This document shows positions 33,488 through 42,463 of a stretch of DNA of 64,000 bases, one piece after another (the first letter of the stretch is position 1; every line of letters starts with the position of its first letter). The notes beneath the pieces were generated by a model. That model did not search any database. It was not told the origin of the DNA and saw nothing but the letters and a program-made list of their open reading frames with translations. The position numbers and the translations under genes were made by a program. Source of the stretch: Bradyrhizobium betae (GTDB taxonomy: Bacteria; Pseudomonadota; Alphaproteobacteria; Rhizobiales; Xanthobacteraceae); the NCBI RefSeq assembly GCF_008932115.1, contig NZ_CP044543.1, positions 4,532,501 through 4,596,500 of the forward strand, read 5' to 3'.

Positions 33488-36400
33488 TCGCCCGTATCAT
33501 CGCCTGGTCGGCTCGCAATCTGCTGCTGGTACTGTTCGGCACCGGCTTCGCGGCGGCCGCCGGGCTCTACGCGCTTGTTCATCTTCCGCTGGACGCCATC
33601 CCGGACCTCTCCGACACGCAGGTGATCGTCTACACGGAGTATCCCGGCCAGGCGCCGCAGGTGATCGAGGACCAGGTCACCTACCCACTGACGACGGCCA
33701 TGCTGACGGTGCCGAAATCGAAGGTCGTGCGCGGCTTCTCGTTCTTCGGGGTGTCGTTCGTCTACGTGATCTTCGAGGACGGGACGGACATCTATTGGGC
33801 GCGTTCGCGTGTCATGGAATTCCTGAACAGCGCAACGTCGAGGCTGCCCGCGGGCGTTACGCCGACGATCGGCCCCGATGCCACCGGCGTCGGCTGGGTC
33901 TACCAGTACGCCGTCATATCCAAGAAATTGAACCTCGCGGACACCCGCACGATCCAGGATTGGAACCTCAAGTTCGCACTGGCCAAGGCCGAAGGCGTCG
34001 CCGAGGTCGCCAGCATCGGCGGGTTCGTCAAACAGTACAACGTCGTGCTCGATCCGCAGCGGATGCGGGACCGTGGCATCAGCATGCAAAAGGTCCGAGA
34101 GGCCATCCGCGCCAGTAACGCCGACGTCGGAGGCCGTACGGTCGAACTGTCCGAGTTCGAATACGTCATCCGCGGCAAGGGCTACGTCAAGAACATCAAC
34201 GATCTCGGCAACATCGTGCTGAAGACCTCCGGAGGCACTCCGGTGCTGCTCCGGGACGTCGCCAACGTCGAGCTCGGGCCGGACGAGCGGCGTGGTATCG
34301 CCGAGCTGAACGGCGAGGGAGAGGTCGCGAGCGGCATCGTGCTGCAGAGATTCGGTGTCAACGCCCTCGACGTCATCGAGAATGTGAAGAAGCGCTTCAA
34401 GGAGATCGCGAGCAGCCTGCCGAAGTCGGTCGAAATCGTCCCGGTCTACGACCGGTCGAGCCTGATCTATGCGGCCATCGACACGCTCAAACACACGTTG
34501 CTCGAGGAGAGCATCGTCGTAGCGTTGGTCTGCGTCGTATTCCTGCTGCACGTCCGTAGCGCGCTCGTCGCCATCCTGATGCTGCCGGTCGGCGTACTCA
34601 TGGCGTTCGGCGCCATGAAGCTGCTGGGGCTGGGCTCCAACATCATGAGTCTCGGGGGCATCGCGATCGCGATCGGCGCCATGGTCGACGCTGCGATCGT
34701 CATGATCGAAAACGCCCACAAGCACCTCGAACGCGCGAAGCCCGATCAGTCGCGAGTCCAGATACTGATCGACGCGGCCTCCGAGGTCGGGCCGGCCTTG
34801 TTCTTCAGCCTACTGATCATCACAGTGTCCTTCATGCCCATCTTCACGCTGGAATCGCAGGAGGGCCGGCTGTTCAGTCCGTTGGCATTCACCAAGACCT
34901 TCTCGATGGCCGCAGCGGCTCTGCTATCCGTTACCCTGGTGCCGGCTCTCATGGTGATCTTCGTGCGCGGCCGGATCGTCCCCGAGAGCAGAAATGTCAT
35001 CAACCGCTTCCTGATTTGGATCTACCGGCCGGTAATCAAGGGCGTCCTGCGGGCCAAGACGCTGGTCATCCTCGCTTCGGTGGGAGTCCTTGCAGCTTCG
35101 GTCTGGCCCGCGCGACAGCTCGGTACCGAGTTCATGCCGTCGCTCAACGAGGGGACCCTTCTTTACATGCCTACCACGCTGCCGGGAATCTCGGTCACGA
35201 AGGCCGCCGAACTGATGCAGATGCAGGATCGGATCATAAAGTCGTTCCCGGAAGTCGCGTCCGTCTACGGCAAGGCGGGAAGGGCGGCCACAGCGACGGA
35301 CCCGGCGCCGACCGAGATGTTCGAAACGGTCGTGAATCTCAAACCAAAGGAACAGTGGCGGCCCGGGATGACCGTCGACGGCCTGATTGCGGAAATGGAC
35401 AAGGCATTGCAATTCCCGGGCGTCTCCAACGCCTGGACCATGCCGATCAAGGCGCGCATCGACATGCTGTCGACAGGCATCCGCACTCCGATCGGAGTCA
35501 AGGTGATGGGCACCGACCTGGTCGAGATCGATCGGCTCGCCAAACAGATCGAACGCGTGATCAAAGCCGTCCCCGGCACTTCGTCGGCGTACGCCGAGCG
35601 GGGCATCGGCGGTTACTATCTGGAGATCGTTCCGGATCGCGAGGCGCTGGCTCGCTACGGGATCCTGATCCAAGACTTGCAGGACACCATCGCGGCCGCG
35701 TTGGGAGGTCAGACCGTCACCACCACGGTGGAGGGCAGGCAGCGCTTCACGGTGAACATGCGCTACCCGCGCGATCTCCGCGACAATCCGAAGGCCATTG
35801 CCAATGACATCCTGGTTCCGATGCCGGCGGGCGGCGCCGTGCCGCTGGGCGAAGTCGCCAAAGTCGAACCGGCCCGCGGGCCGACGTCGATCCGGACGGA
35901 GAACGGGCAGCTTGCGACCTACATCTACGTGGACATTCGGGATCGCGACATCGGAAGCTACGTGGCGGACGCGCAGCGCGCCGTCACCGACAGTATTCAA
36001 TTCCCAGCCGGCTATTATGTGGTCTGGAGCGGTCAATACGAATACATGCAGCGCGCGGCTGCCCGTTTAAGGATCGTGGTTCCGGTGACGCTCACGATCA
36101 TCTTCCTGCTGCTATATTTGAACTTCAAGGCATTGACTGAAACCCTGATCGTGATGCTCTCGCTGCCGTTCGCGCTGGTGGGCGGAATCTGGATGATGTG
36201 GTGGCTCGGCTTCAATCTCTCCGTCGCCGTCGCCGTCGGGTTCATCGCACTGGCGGGAGTCGCCGCAGAGACGGGCGTGGTGATGCTGATCTATCTGGAT
36301 CATGCACTGGCCGAGATGAAGGCCAGGCGCAGCGCGGAGGGCCGAGCCCTCAGCCGACGTGATGTCCATGCTGCCATCATGGAGGGGGCGGTCGAGCGCG

Positions 36401-36654
36401 TCCGCCCCAAGATGATGACCGTAGTGGCAATCATGGCGGGACTACTGCCCATCATGTGGAGCACGGGAACAGGATCGGAGATCATGCAGCGCATTGCCGT
36501 GCCGATGATCGGCGGGATGACGTCCTCCACGTTGCTGACGTTGATCGTGATTCCGGCGATCTTCGGCCTGGTGAAGGGACGCGGGCTTCCGGAGGGCGAC
36601 GCAGCGACCGGACTTACCGCCAAAGATGCTCAGGATGTGCCCAAGGCGGCGTGA
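33484..36654 (+). CDS. cusA: CusA/CzcA-type heavy-metal RND efflux pump
   Basis: 1056 residues, normal length. Twelve TM segments; the proton-relay Asp is in AIGAMVDAAIVMIENAHKHL. CusA-type Met positions appear kept at LLYMPTTLPGIS and ARIDMLSTGIRTPIGVKV, favouring Cu(I)/Ag(I) over divalent metals (inference from the CusA family). It exports periplasmic or cytoplasmic copper through a CusC-type channel; the only TolC-family gene in the window is at 54770, 18 kb away. It overlaps cusB by ATGA. Confidence 0.93.
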   Translation: MIARIIAWSARNLLLVLFGTGFAAAAGLYALVHLPLDAIPDLSDTQVIVYTEYPGQAPQVIEDQVTYPLTTAMLTVPKSKVVRGFSFFGVSFVYVIFEDGTDIYWARSRVMEFLNSATSRLPAGVTPTIGPDATGVGWVYQYAVISKKLNLADTRTIQDWNLKFALAKAEGVAEVASIGGFVKQYNVVLDPQRMRDRGISMQKVREAIRASNADVGGRTVELSEFEYVIRGKGYVKNINDLGNIVLKTSGGTPVLLRDVANVELGPDERRGIAELNGEGEVASGIVLQRFGVNALDVIENVKKRFKEIASSLPKSVEIVPVYDRSSLIYAAIDTLKHTLLEESIVVALVCVVFLLHVRSALVAILMLPVGVLMAFGAMKLLGLGSNIMSLGGIAIAIGAMVDAAIVMIENAHKHLERAKPDQSRVQILIDAASEVGPALFFSLLIITVSFMPIFTLESQEGRLFSPLAFTKTFSMAAAALLSVTLVPALMVIFVRGRIVPESRNVINRFLIWIYRPVIKGVLRAKTLVILASVGVLAASVWPARQLGTEFMPSLNEGTLLYMPTTLPGISVTKAAELMQMQDRIIKSFPEVASVYGKAGRAATATDPAPTEMFETVVNLKPKEQWRPGMTVDGLIAEMDKALQFPGVSNAWTMPIKARIDMLSTGIRTPIGVKVMGTDLVEIDRLAKQIERVIKAVPGTSSAYAERGIGGYYLEIVPDREALARYGILIQDLQDTIAAALGGQTVTTTVEGRQRFTVNMRYPRDLRDNPKAIANDILVPMPAGGAVPLGEVAKVEPARGPTSIRTENGQLATYIYVDIRDRDIGSYVADAQRAVTDSIQFPAGYYVVWSGQYEYMQRAAARLRIVVPVTLTIIFLLLYLNFKALTETLIVMLSLPFALVGGIWMMWWLGFNLSVAVAVGFIALAGVAAETGVVMLIYLDHALAEMKARRSAEGRALSRRDVHAAIMEGAVERVRPKMMTVVAIMAGLLPIMWSTGTGSEIMQRIAVPMIGGMTSSTLLTLIVIPAIFGLVKGRGLPEGDAATGLTAKDAQDVPKAA

Positions 36655-36783
36655 CAGGGGATCGGACAGGATGCATCAGGAAAGCAGGTGGGTTCGCAAG
36701 CCGCGGCTCTGGCTGCAGCTTCAGCTCAGGCGAGGCTGCCGGCATCCCAAGTCGGTCAGCCAGTGAGGAAAGGTAGGGGAAAC

Positions 36784-37272
36784 ATGACGAAACGCATCCA
36801 TCCGCTGACGCGACGCTCGCTTGTCAAATTGTTGGCCATAGCGGTGCTGGCGAAGCCTGCCGCGGCGATCGCAGAAGGGGCCGCCATCACCGTACATAAG
36901 GACCCGAACTGCGGGTGCTGTACCGGTTGGGCGCGGCATATGCGAGACGCGGGTTTCACCGTACGGGTCGAGGACGCTGCGGATATTGCATCGGTCCGGA
37001 TTCGTCTCGGCATTCCGGCAGAATTGGCCGGATGTCACACGGCAGAGGTCGGCGGCTATCTGGTCGAGGGGCATGTACCGGCGGCCGCTGTGCGGCGCCT
37101 CCTCTCGGAGAGACCCGATGCAAAGGGCATCGCCGTGCCGGGCATGCCCGTCGGCTCACCGGGCATGGAGAGTGGACGAGCGTCACAACCCTATACGGTC
37201 GTATTGTTCGGGGCCAATGGCCAAACGCCTTTCATGCGTTTTGTTGGCCAGCAGATCATCGGTGGATCGTGA
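36784..37272 (+). CDS. DUF411 metal-binding periplasmic protein
   Basis: 162 residues. Tat-like N-terminus (TRRSLVKLLAIAVLAKPAAA), then the DUF411 core: HKDPNCGCCTGWARHMRDAG with Cys cluster, GIPAELAGCHTAEVGGYLVE and GHVPAAAVRRLL, GIAVPGMPVGSPGM. DUF411 proteins are periplasmic copper-associated proteins. It follows cusA by 130 bp on the same strand and likely belongs to the same copper response. Confidence 0.85.
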   Translation: MTKRIHPLTRRSLVKLLAIAVLAKPAAAIAEGAAITVHKDPNCGCCTGWARHMRDAGFTVRVEDAADIASVRIRLGIPAELAGCHTAEVGGYLVEGHVPAAAVRRLLSERPDAKGIAVPGMPVGSPGMESGRASQPYTVVLFGANGQTPFMRFVGQQIIGGS

Positions 37273-38357
37273 CGCGGCGGCGCTCACCAAGGCATTTCGA
37301 CGGCTCGGCCGGCCTTACATGGCTAGGATGGCCGTTCTGCCTGAGGCGGCATCCCGGTCGCGCTTTCGCATGAAGCTTCTGCAGGGCCCGTTTGGTCCGA
37401 CGACAGCCCGGTCGACGCTTCGGGGGCTCGCTGGGGAAGCCGGACCGACGCGGTCAATCCCCGACGGGGCAGAGGGCTGTCACTGCAAAACGACCCATCT
37501 GGTTAACGGCCGCGGCCGCTCTCTGTTGCAACTTAAGAATTTCGGATTGAGTAACAGGGACCTGATAGGCGAATTCCATCTTCGATCGCATGGTCATTCA
37601 GTAGCTCGGACGCCGGCAAAAGGCGAAGAGCTGGCCAAGTCAGAAATTACGGCATTTGCGCCTCGGACCGCGATCACAGACGTACTATGCTTCCGAACGC
37701 GGCTGCTGGAAACTGGCTGCCATCGACGAGGAGGCGCTCGGTGGGGTGGGTGAGGATTTCGCGCCGCCGAGGCCCTGAGCCCGGTATGTCTGCCCGCGCG
37801 CCGCGGGAAGACAGCGAATTTCTGATGAGGCCGGCCGAGCTCGTCGTGCCTATCAAGACGCTCTTCGGGATGGCGAAAGCTGATGCTTCCGCTCGCGAGA
37901 TGATGCCCGCGTTTTCGGCCATCAAGGCGGCGTTCGGCGCCACGATCGAAACGAGGATGATGTCGCGCCGGCGCGACATTGGAGAGCCTCTGGAGGTTCA
38001 CGATCGGATCCTGCGTCGCGTCGATATGCGACCGGACCGAAGCGCGGCCTCCGCGACGACGATGCGATCGCGACCCTGGGCAAGCCGTGATGACCGAACC
38101 CCACCGAGGTGCGAGACGGGCTACACTTTCCGGATAAATCAACTTGCCCTGACGGGCGATTTCGATCGCCATCGGCCCTTTCAGGGTGGAGGGCGACGGC
38201 ACGGAGCATTCCGTAATTTTTGAAATCCCTTTCCGACAGGAATCGCCAGGTGAGGGCTCCCCGTCAAGGGCGCACATGTGCTCGCGTGCTGAGCAGCCGT
38301 TGCCGATGTGACGGCGGCTTGCATCATGGTTAAGATGGACCAGTCAGAGGTGATGGC
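37273..38357. other. Long low-coding stretch with one end of a 26-bp repeat pair
   Basis: About 1.1 kb without a supported gene; all frames give low-complexity Arg/Pro-rich text without family signatures on either strand. One copy of a 26-base repeat lies at 37670-37695. The stretch probably holds decayed DNA from an insertion. Confidence 0.5.
37670..37695 (+). repeat. 26-bp direct repeat, copy 1
   Basis: GCGATCACAGACGTACTATG then CTTCCG. It matches 41373-41398 at 23 of 26 positions in the same orientation. The two copies flank a 3.7-kb segment with toxin-antitoxin-like genes. Candidate attachment or insertion-border sequence. Confidence 0.5.
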
Positions 38358-38516
38358 GTGGCAAAAAGGGCGACGAAGGTCAGGAGCGGCCCACGCGCGC
38401 CCGCGGGCAAGGCGCCTTTGCAGATACTTGTCGACGAAGCGACGATCGAGGAAGCCAAGGTCAGGGCGATTCGGCGTAAGACGAACGTGTCCAGGGTGGT
38501 CGAGGGATTGCTCTAG
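38358..38516 (+). CDS. Ribbon-helix-helix antitoxin-like protein, cut by an amber codon
   Basis: From GTG 38358, 52 residues: a basic Pro/Gly leader then PLQILVDEATIEEAKVRAIR, RKTNVSRVVEGLL, followed by TAG 38514-38516. The LQILVDEAT...EEAK...T.VS.VVE pattern is that of RHH-type antitoxin or plasmid proteins. After the TAG the frame continues GWLNDKYKLKE to TAA 38550-38552, the natural end of such proteins, so a one-codon nonsense change has probably clipped the last 11 residues. The RHH core is intact. No toxin gene of the usual type is adjacent. Confidence 0.55.
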   Translation: MAKRATKVRSGPRAPAGKAPLQILVDEATIEEAKVRAIRRKTNVSRVVEGLL

Positions 38517-38675
38517 GGGTGGCTGAACGACAAATACAAGCTGAAAGAGTAACGATCGTCGGCAGGGGCTGCTCGGCGCTCTTTCGCGTTACCGTCCGGC
38601 TGCTTATATTTCTAAGCGGAATTCCCGAGGCGGGTGGACCGCCTCCAACGGAATATCGCGGAAAAGGCCGGTTCG

Positions 38676-39026
38676 ATGAGACCATCGACTTCGATTGCCG
38701 AGCACGGCGACCAGGCTCGCGAGATCCTGGAACGCGCAGGCATGCGCAATGCGAAGCTGTTCGGCTCGGCCGCGCGCGGCGAGGACACCGAGGACAGCGA
38801 TCTGGACGTCCTGGTGGAGGCGCCGCCAGGCACCACTCTTTACGACATGGCGCGGGTCGAGATTGAGCTCGAAGAGCTGCTTGGCTGCAAGGTCGAGGTG
38901 CTGACCGAAGGCTTCCTTTCGGTCGACGTCGCGACGAATGTCAAAGCCGATTTGGCGTCCATTCCGGAGGCTGCCGAGCGCAACGCAGACACTCGATCTG
39001 TGGTTTCGTCTGTTCGGGGGCTTTGA
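38676..39026 (+). CDS. MNT-type nucleotidyltransferase (antitoxin-like)
   Basis: 116 residues from ATG 38676 (an in-frame start at 38634 is an alternative). NAKLFGSAARGEDTEDSDLD and VLVEAPPGTTLYDM give the GS-x10-DxD signature of minimal nucleotidyltransferases; the remainder ELEELLGCKVEVLTEGFLSV fits. MNT proteins normally pair with HEPN toxins, which they AMPylate; here the next gene is a GNAT-like protein and no HEPN (R-x4-6-H) protein is seen, so it is an orphan. Confidence 0.8.
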   Translation: MRPSTSIAEHGDQAREILERAGMRNAKLFGSAARGEDTEDSDLDVLVEAPPGTTLYDMARVEIELEELLGCKVEVLTEGFLSVDVATNVKADLASIPEAAERNADTRSVVSSVRGL

Positions 39027-39028
39027 TC

Positions 39029-39823
39029 ATGTGGGACGCTCTCAACAACTTCGACAGAGACCGGTTTTCCGGATCGAATTTTTTGTCGTTCGATCCTCCT
39101 CTGTCGGATGCCGCGATAGACTGGTGGCGGGATCATATCTACGCACCGCACGGCCTGTATCCCGACGATCTTGGAGAACTCCTTTCCGCCAGCGCGACCG
39201 GCGACAAGACCATAACGATCGCGGATCTTGATCCGAGGGCGGGATCGTTCGTCGTTCGCGTCAAGGGATTCCCGAGCGATAGCGGCGAAGCCTGGTGGAC
39301 CCAACGCAAACTGGATCTCAGCGGCCCTCTGTTCGAAGCGCAGCGGATGCTCATCCCGAGCGTGGACAGACAAAAGGGCAAGGGGCGCATGCTCATGGCC
39401 GATCTGATTGATACCGCCGGTAGAATGGGCATAAACACGATCACAATCGAAGCACAGGATATCGGACGATATGCCTGGGCGAGATTTGGGTTCGTGCCCG
39501 ATCGTACTGCCTGGATGAGGAATGTTAGAACCGAAGCGGGCCGACGCCTAAAAATGGCAGCCGCAGAGATTTCCCCGGCCTCCATGCGGTCGTATCGCGA
39601 AGTCCTCGACGGGGAGCAGCCCAAACTTATCCGCGAAGTCGCGAGTTGGCGCGACCCGGTCAATAGCATCGTGAATTTCAACAAGGATACCGGTCTTCCG
39701 GAAAAGGTGCCGCTGGGCCAGGCGCTGCTACTCGAAACACAAGAGCAGTGGTACGGCACGTTCGAGCTGGATGACCCGGAGACGATGGAGATCTTCAGAA
39801 AATACGTGGGGAGAGAACAATGA
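39029..39823 (+). CDS. GNAT-fold acetyltransferase-like protein
   Basis: 264 residues from ATG 39029. The middle has the GNAT layout: SFVVRVKGFPSDS (beta 4), RQKGKGRMLMADLIDTAGRM (acetyl-CoA loop Q/RxxGxG), INTITIEAQDIGRYAWARFG and FVPDRTAW. N- and C-terminal extensions of about 90 residues each are unlike ordinary GNATs. It is the first gene of a three-gene overlapping operon with a 61-aa protein and a DUF2384-like protein. GNAT toxins are known partners of antitoxins, so a toxin role is conceivable, but not shown. Confidence 0.6.
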   Translation: MWDALNNFDRDRFSGSNFLSFDPPLSDAAIDWWRDHIYAPHGLYPDDLGELLSASATGDKTITIADLDPRAGSFVVRVKGFPSDSGEAWWTQRKLDLSGPLFEAQRMLIPSVDRQKGKGRMLMADLIDTAGRMGINTITIEAQDIGRYAWARFGFVPDRTAWMRNVRTEAGRRLKMAAAEISPASMRSYREVLDGEQPKLIREVASWRDPVNSIVNFNKDTGLPEKVPLGQALLLETQEQWYGTFELDDPETMEIFRKYVGREQ

Positions 39824-40005
39824 ATTCAGTGAAATACGGGTCCGAAGCCGAATCCAAAGAACGGGAAGACTTCATCAAGCTCATCCCCGTCCCGGACGAG
39901 GTTTTTATAGCCGCCGCAAAACGGGCCGTCGTAATTGCCGGATTATCCGACGAAACGATCGAAGCGCTGCACCCCGAGAAAGAATCTGAACCTTCGCTGC
40001 GGTGA
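39820..40005 (+). CDS. Small acidic protein between GNAT and DUF2384-like genes (61 aa)
   Basis: 61 residues: MNSVKYGSEAESKEREDFIK, LIPVPDEVFIAAAKRAVVIA, GLSDETIEALHPEKESEP. It overlaps the GNAT gene (ATGA 39820-39823) and the next gene (GTGA 40002-40005), so it is translationally coupled to both. Its size and charge fit an antitoxin or adaptor. No family recognised. Confidence 0.55.
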   Translation: MNSVKYGSEAESKEREDFIKLIPVPDEVFIAAAKRAVVIAGLSDETIEALHPEKESEPSLR

Positions 40006-40775
40006 AGCCCGTCATGCATAAGGGACGGATGACCCGTGTCTTTGCGAAGCCGATCATGGATGACATGGACTCGTCGACGATAACCGAAATCTACAAGGTT
40101 GAAATTGAGACCCCTGAAAGTGGTCTCATCTCGGTCGCGGTTACGGACATGACGACTGATAAGAAGTTGACTGGTTCGACGATGGCGAGCCCCTCAATGA
40201 TGGTAGGTATTCTCGTCCAAGACCATCAAGAGCGAAGGGAGGCCGATCCGGTCGACCAGTCTTTGGCGGAGCAAAAACGTCGGCGTCGAGAAGAGATCGT
40301 TGCCGAATCCAAGGATGTGTTTGGAGACGCCATCTTGGCCAACGCCTGGCTTTCTCATCCCAACGAGGCATTCGATGGCCGACGTCCGCTGGCAGTCGCG
40401 GCTCGCGACGAGGATGGCTTGGCCGCCGTTAGAGAAGTGCTCTGCGCCTTGGATGCCAATCGAAATGTTTTTCCAGTCCGCACGGCGCGCTCGCTGCACG
40501 TGGAGGCGCTTGACGTCCTTTTGAAGGGGAAGATGGCCGATGCCGCGGTGGCTCGGGACTGGGACCTGCTTGCGGAGGTGGCTCGGCTTGTCTCTAGCGA
40601 CGCTCCAACCGAACTTGCCGTTACCGATTCCTCGTTGTTCAAGGCGTGGCGGGAAGCAGTGACCAAATTTCATTTGAAGGGGTGGACGAACATGACACCG
40701 CAACGCGTCGAGGAGGTAAGAGAGCGAGCGGCGCAACGGGCGACTGAGCGGGCATCAGGAGTGGTACCTGGATGA
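40002..40775 (+). CDS. Protein with DUF2384 (Xre/MbcA/ParS toxin-binding)-like segment
   Basis: 257 residues from GTG 40002. Residues about 107-150 (DVFGDAILANAWLSHPNEAF, DGRRPLAVAARDEDGLAAVR) resemble the DUF2384 pattern FGD...A..WL..PN....G..PL...... The N-terminal third is beta-rich (SSTITEIYKVEIETPESGL, SVAVTDMTTDKKLTGSTM). The C-terminus has DLLAEVARLVSSDAPTEL and basic helices. DUF2384 domains occur in antitoxins of ParT/MbcT systems; combination with a GNAT gene is unusual. Confidence 0.5.
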   Translation: MKPVMHKGRMTRVFAKPIMDDMDSSTITEIYKVEIETPESGLISVAVTDMTTDKKLTGSTMASPSMMVGILVQDHQERREADPVDQSLAEQKRRRREEIVAESKDVFGDAILANAWLSHPNEAFDGRRPLAVAARDEDGLAAVREVLCALDANRNVFPVRTARSLHVEALDVLLKGKMADAAVARDWDLLAEVARLVSSDAPTELAVTDSSLFKAWREAVTKFHLKGWTNMTPQRVEEVRERAAQRATERASGVVPG

Positions 40776-41387
40776 CCATGATCGGATGTTCTCAAGACAA
40801 AAAGCTAGGATGAGCGACGCGTCGAAGGAGAGCTCTTCCCGCGACCTTCGGATAGGCCTCCTCGCACGGCAGCCGCGACCACTCCTCGATCCGGAACGGC
40901 AGGTCCGGGTCCCGGCAGCCGGGATGCAGAAGGTCGAGGAAATGGCGGCCTCTCTCGGAGATCGACCAGAGCGACCGGTATCTATCGCCTTCGCTATCGA
41001 GCAGGCCGAAGTCCCTGAGTCGCGTGGCTGGGCTTCTCGGCCACGAGGGCGGTGGTCATGGGTCCGGACTCCTTCATGAAGGACGGTGAGTCGATGCGCG
41101 GCTTGGCCGCGGACTGAACAGAACGCTACTTGCCGCCGCACTAAGCCCTGATCGACGCCACCCAAAGTTCGGCCAAACCTCGTCCAAGCGGGAACTCCAC
41201 ACTCAAATCCGAATAGCCGGAAATTCGAAGGACGGCTCTAGGCCTTCTTTCTGCCGGTGACGACGGCCAAACCGTCGTCCGAGGGTGCACCAGGCCGATC
41301 TAGCGCGCCTAGGCGCTGGCAGCTCGGCCAATTGTCCAGCGGCCTGTGGGACAATTGGAACCTGCCCTCACGGCGATCGCGGACGTA
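40776..41387. other. Low-coding stretch with a broken - strand remnant
   Basis: No intact gene. A - strand remnant is listed separately at 40792-41028. The second 26-bp repeat copy begins at 41373 and runs into the 3' end of the LOG-family gene. Confidence 0.45.
40792..41028 (-). pseudogene. C-terminal remnant of an unidentified protein
   Basis: About 78 codons ending TGA 40792-40794 read ATRLRDFGLLDSEGDRYRSL, WSISERGRHFLDLLHPGCRD and PDLPFRIEEWSRLPCEEAYP. The text looks like a genuine winged-helix-type C-terminal domain (LGL...G.RY.L...GR.FLDLLHP), but the frame closes upstream at TGA 41056-41058 without a start codon. It is the tail of a lost gene of unknown family. Confidence 0.4.
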
Positions 41388-41398
41388 CTATACTTCCG
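41373..41398 (+). repeat. 26-bp direct repeat, copy 2
   Basis: GCGATCGCGGACGTACTATA then CTTCCG; three mismatches to 37670-37695. Its last 11 bases are the 3' end (stop codon included) of the LOG-family gene, the kind of place where integrating elements often sit. Confidence 0.5.
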
Positions 41399-42266
41399 GG
41401 AGGGGACGTAGATTCGCCTCCAGCGGACGTTCTATGGGTCGGTTGGCAGTCACCCGGCTGAACTGCGAGTTCTGGCAAGAGAGGCCCGGAATGCCGAGAC
41501 CGCACGCAAGCAGTTTCGCCCAGATATCCTCTGCGGTCTCCGCGAACCGAAAAAGGTCGCAGTCTGATCTGTCGATCGTGCCGCTTTCGATCAGCGCCTC
41601 GAAGTTGATGGCAGACCGCCAGTAGTGCTCGTCGAATAGCACGATGGGAATGGCGGGCGACTTCTCCGTCTGCCTCAGCGTAAGGATCTCGAACAGCTCG
41701 TCGAGGGTGCCGAAACCGCCGGGGAATGCGACGAGCGCATTGGCGCGCATGGCGAGGTGCATCTTTCGCATCGCGAAGTAGTGAAATCGGAGCGTCAGGG
41801 CGGGCGTGGAGTAGGGGTTGGGTTGCTGCTCATTGGGAAGAGTGATGTTGAACCCGATGGAAGGTGCTCCCGCATCCGATGCACCACGGTTTGCAGCTTC
41901 CATGATACCGGGACCGCCGCCGGTCGCGATGACGTTGTCCCGGATGCCGCCGTTCGAGGTCAAGGCGCCGCCACGCTCTGAAGCCAGGCGCGCGAAGGCG
42001 CGAGCTTCCCGATACCATCGCGAGTGCGGTTCGGGTCCGTCCTTTCGCACCCGCGCAGAACCAAAGACGACGATGGTGGAGCGCACCCCCCAAGACCTCA
42101 AGTACTCCTCAGCCTTGGCGTACTCCAGCATGAAACGCATGCCGCGCATGGAATCGCGCAGCAGAAAATCCTGATCGAGCGCAGCCAGCGAATAGGCCGG
42201 CGAACGGATCTGCTCCGCGTTGGAAGTCGACGAGTTCTCAGTCGACCTTGTCGGCTTGTCTTCCAT
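41388..42266 (-). CDS. LOG-family (TIGR00730-type) Rossmann-fold protein
   Basis: 292 residues. Core motifs VVFGSARVR, ATGGGPGIMEAANRGASDAG and FPGGFGTLDELFEIL (PGGxGTxxE) are those of the cytokinin riboside phosphoribohydrolase (LOG) family, sometimes annotated lysine decarboxylase. The family cleaves nucleoside 5'-monophosphates at the N-glycosidic bond. The N-terminal extension of about 60 residues (LDQDFLLRDSMRGMRFMLEY) matches the longer subfamily. An FNR/FixK box lies 56 bp upstream. Confidence 0.88.
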   Translation of the reverse strand: MEDKPTRSTENSSTSNAEQIRSPAYSLAALDQDFLLRDSMRGMRFMLEYAKAEEYLRSWGVRSTIVVFGSARVRKDGPEPHSRWYREARAFARLASERGGALTSNGGIRDNVIATGGGPGIMEAANRGASDAGAPSIGFNITLPNEQQPNPYSTPALTLRFHYFAMRKMHLAMRANALVAFPGGFGTLDELFEILTLRQTEKSPAIPIVLFDEHYWRSAINFEALIESGTIDRSDCDLFRFAETAEDIWAKLLACGLGIPGLSCQNSQFSRVTANRPIERPLEANLRPLPEV

Positions 42267-42321
42267 TGCTGCACCTATGCCACTGCTCGTTGCCTTCTAT
42301 TCTGTCCTCCAATCGCAATTC

Positions 42322-42335
42322 TTGAGTTACGTCAA
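42322..42335. promoter_or_regulatory. FNR/FixK-type box
   Basis: TTGAGTTACGTCAA. It is between the divergent LOG gene (start 42266, 56 bp away) and the beta-CASP gene (start 42464, 129 bp away); spacing suits either. Confidence 0.65.
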
Positions 42336-42463
42336 CGAACTCGCGGAATCCGTTCGTATATTCCCGCAAACGCGGTCGTAGGTGTTCGAGCCGCCAAGGC
42401 ACGAACGAAACTGCGGTCGAGCCCGCGAATGGGCCAAGGGCAAGGAAACGAAGGGGGGACCGA

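Noticed and set aside
33325..36036. Long - strand frames opposite cusA (466 and 370 aa)
   Set aside because: Antisense shadows rich in Asp, Arg and His with no start signals or families.
37594..38277. 227-aa - strand frame after the DUF411 gene
   Set aside because: Arg/His/Pro-rich text without motifs; probably non-coding DNA in a decayed segment.
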